A DNA stretch of 5,774 nt from Planctomycetes bacterium UBA1146. Its GTDB lineage: Bacteria > Planctomycetota > UBA8108 > UBA1146. The stretch lies in the NCBI GenBank assembly GCA_002311345.1, contig DCAA01000010.1, positions 18,225 to 23,998 of the forward strand. Reading direction: 5' to 3'. The position numbers and the translations under genes are program-made. The notes beneath the pieces were generated by a model, which ran no database searches, had not been told where the DNA came from, and was given only the letters and a program-made list of their open reading frames with translations. Positions 5,754 to 5,774 of the stretch are shown here, piece by piece. Position 1 is the stretch's first letter. Every line of letters begins with the position of its first letter.

Positions 5754-5774
5754 CCCCGGTGTGTCGGGAGATGA

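Noticed and set aside
5754..5774. TPP riboswitch upstream of thiC
   Set aside because: Only 21 bases upstream of the ATG are visible and they are still open frame. The THI-box cannot be assessed in this window.

Overview
The window is chromosomal-looking DNA of moderately high GC. It probably comes from a member of the Planctomycetota or a close relative. The main evidence is the 602-residue secreted protein at 1107-2915. It joins FG-GAP/VCBS repeats and an ASPIC/UnbV domain to a C-terminal pair of dockerin-like calcium loops ending in Pro-rich and Cys-containing sequence, a tail I associate with planctomycete exported proteins. Lineage is inferred from this protein style and was not tested.

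Left part (1-1106): the signal peptide of a leftward gene (106 to 1) runs off the window. It is divergent from a rightward gene (242-916) encoding a small, probably exported zinc metallopeptidase with HEMAH and a downstream EYFAE motif, resembling the anthrax lethal factor (ATLF/M34) catalytic fold. The 135 bases between the two starts hold repeated GGTAC and CCCGGTGA elements and should carry both promoters. After the peptidase, 917-1106 holds an 8-bp perfect hairpin, a weak 36-codon reading frame and the leader of the next gene.

Middle (1107-2952): the large secreted FG-GAP/ASPIC-UnbV/dockerin-like protein, followed by a 37-base convergent gap with two alternative small inverted repeats.

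Right part (2953-5774, all leftward): thiC (4-amino-5-hydroxymethyl-2-methylpyrimidine phosphate synthase, thiamine biosynthesis), and 26 bases after it a 365-residue membrane protein with one N-terminal membrane helix, a long helical stalk, three further membrane helices and two predicted zinc ribbons. The spacing suggests one transcription unit. All expected ThiC active-site and cluster residues are present. Its N-terminus is unusual and its frame stays open to the window edge, so the true start and any TPP riboswitch lie at or beyond the edge.

The left half looks like cell-surface or secreted functions, while the right half is a housekeeping cofactor gene with an uncharacterised partner. 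I see no mobile element, CRISPR array, tRNA or rRNA. The least explained items are the membrane zinc-ribbon protein linked to thiC and the N-terminal extension of ThiC.
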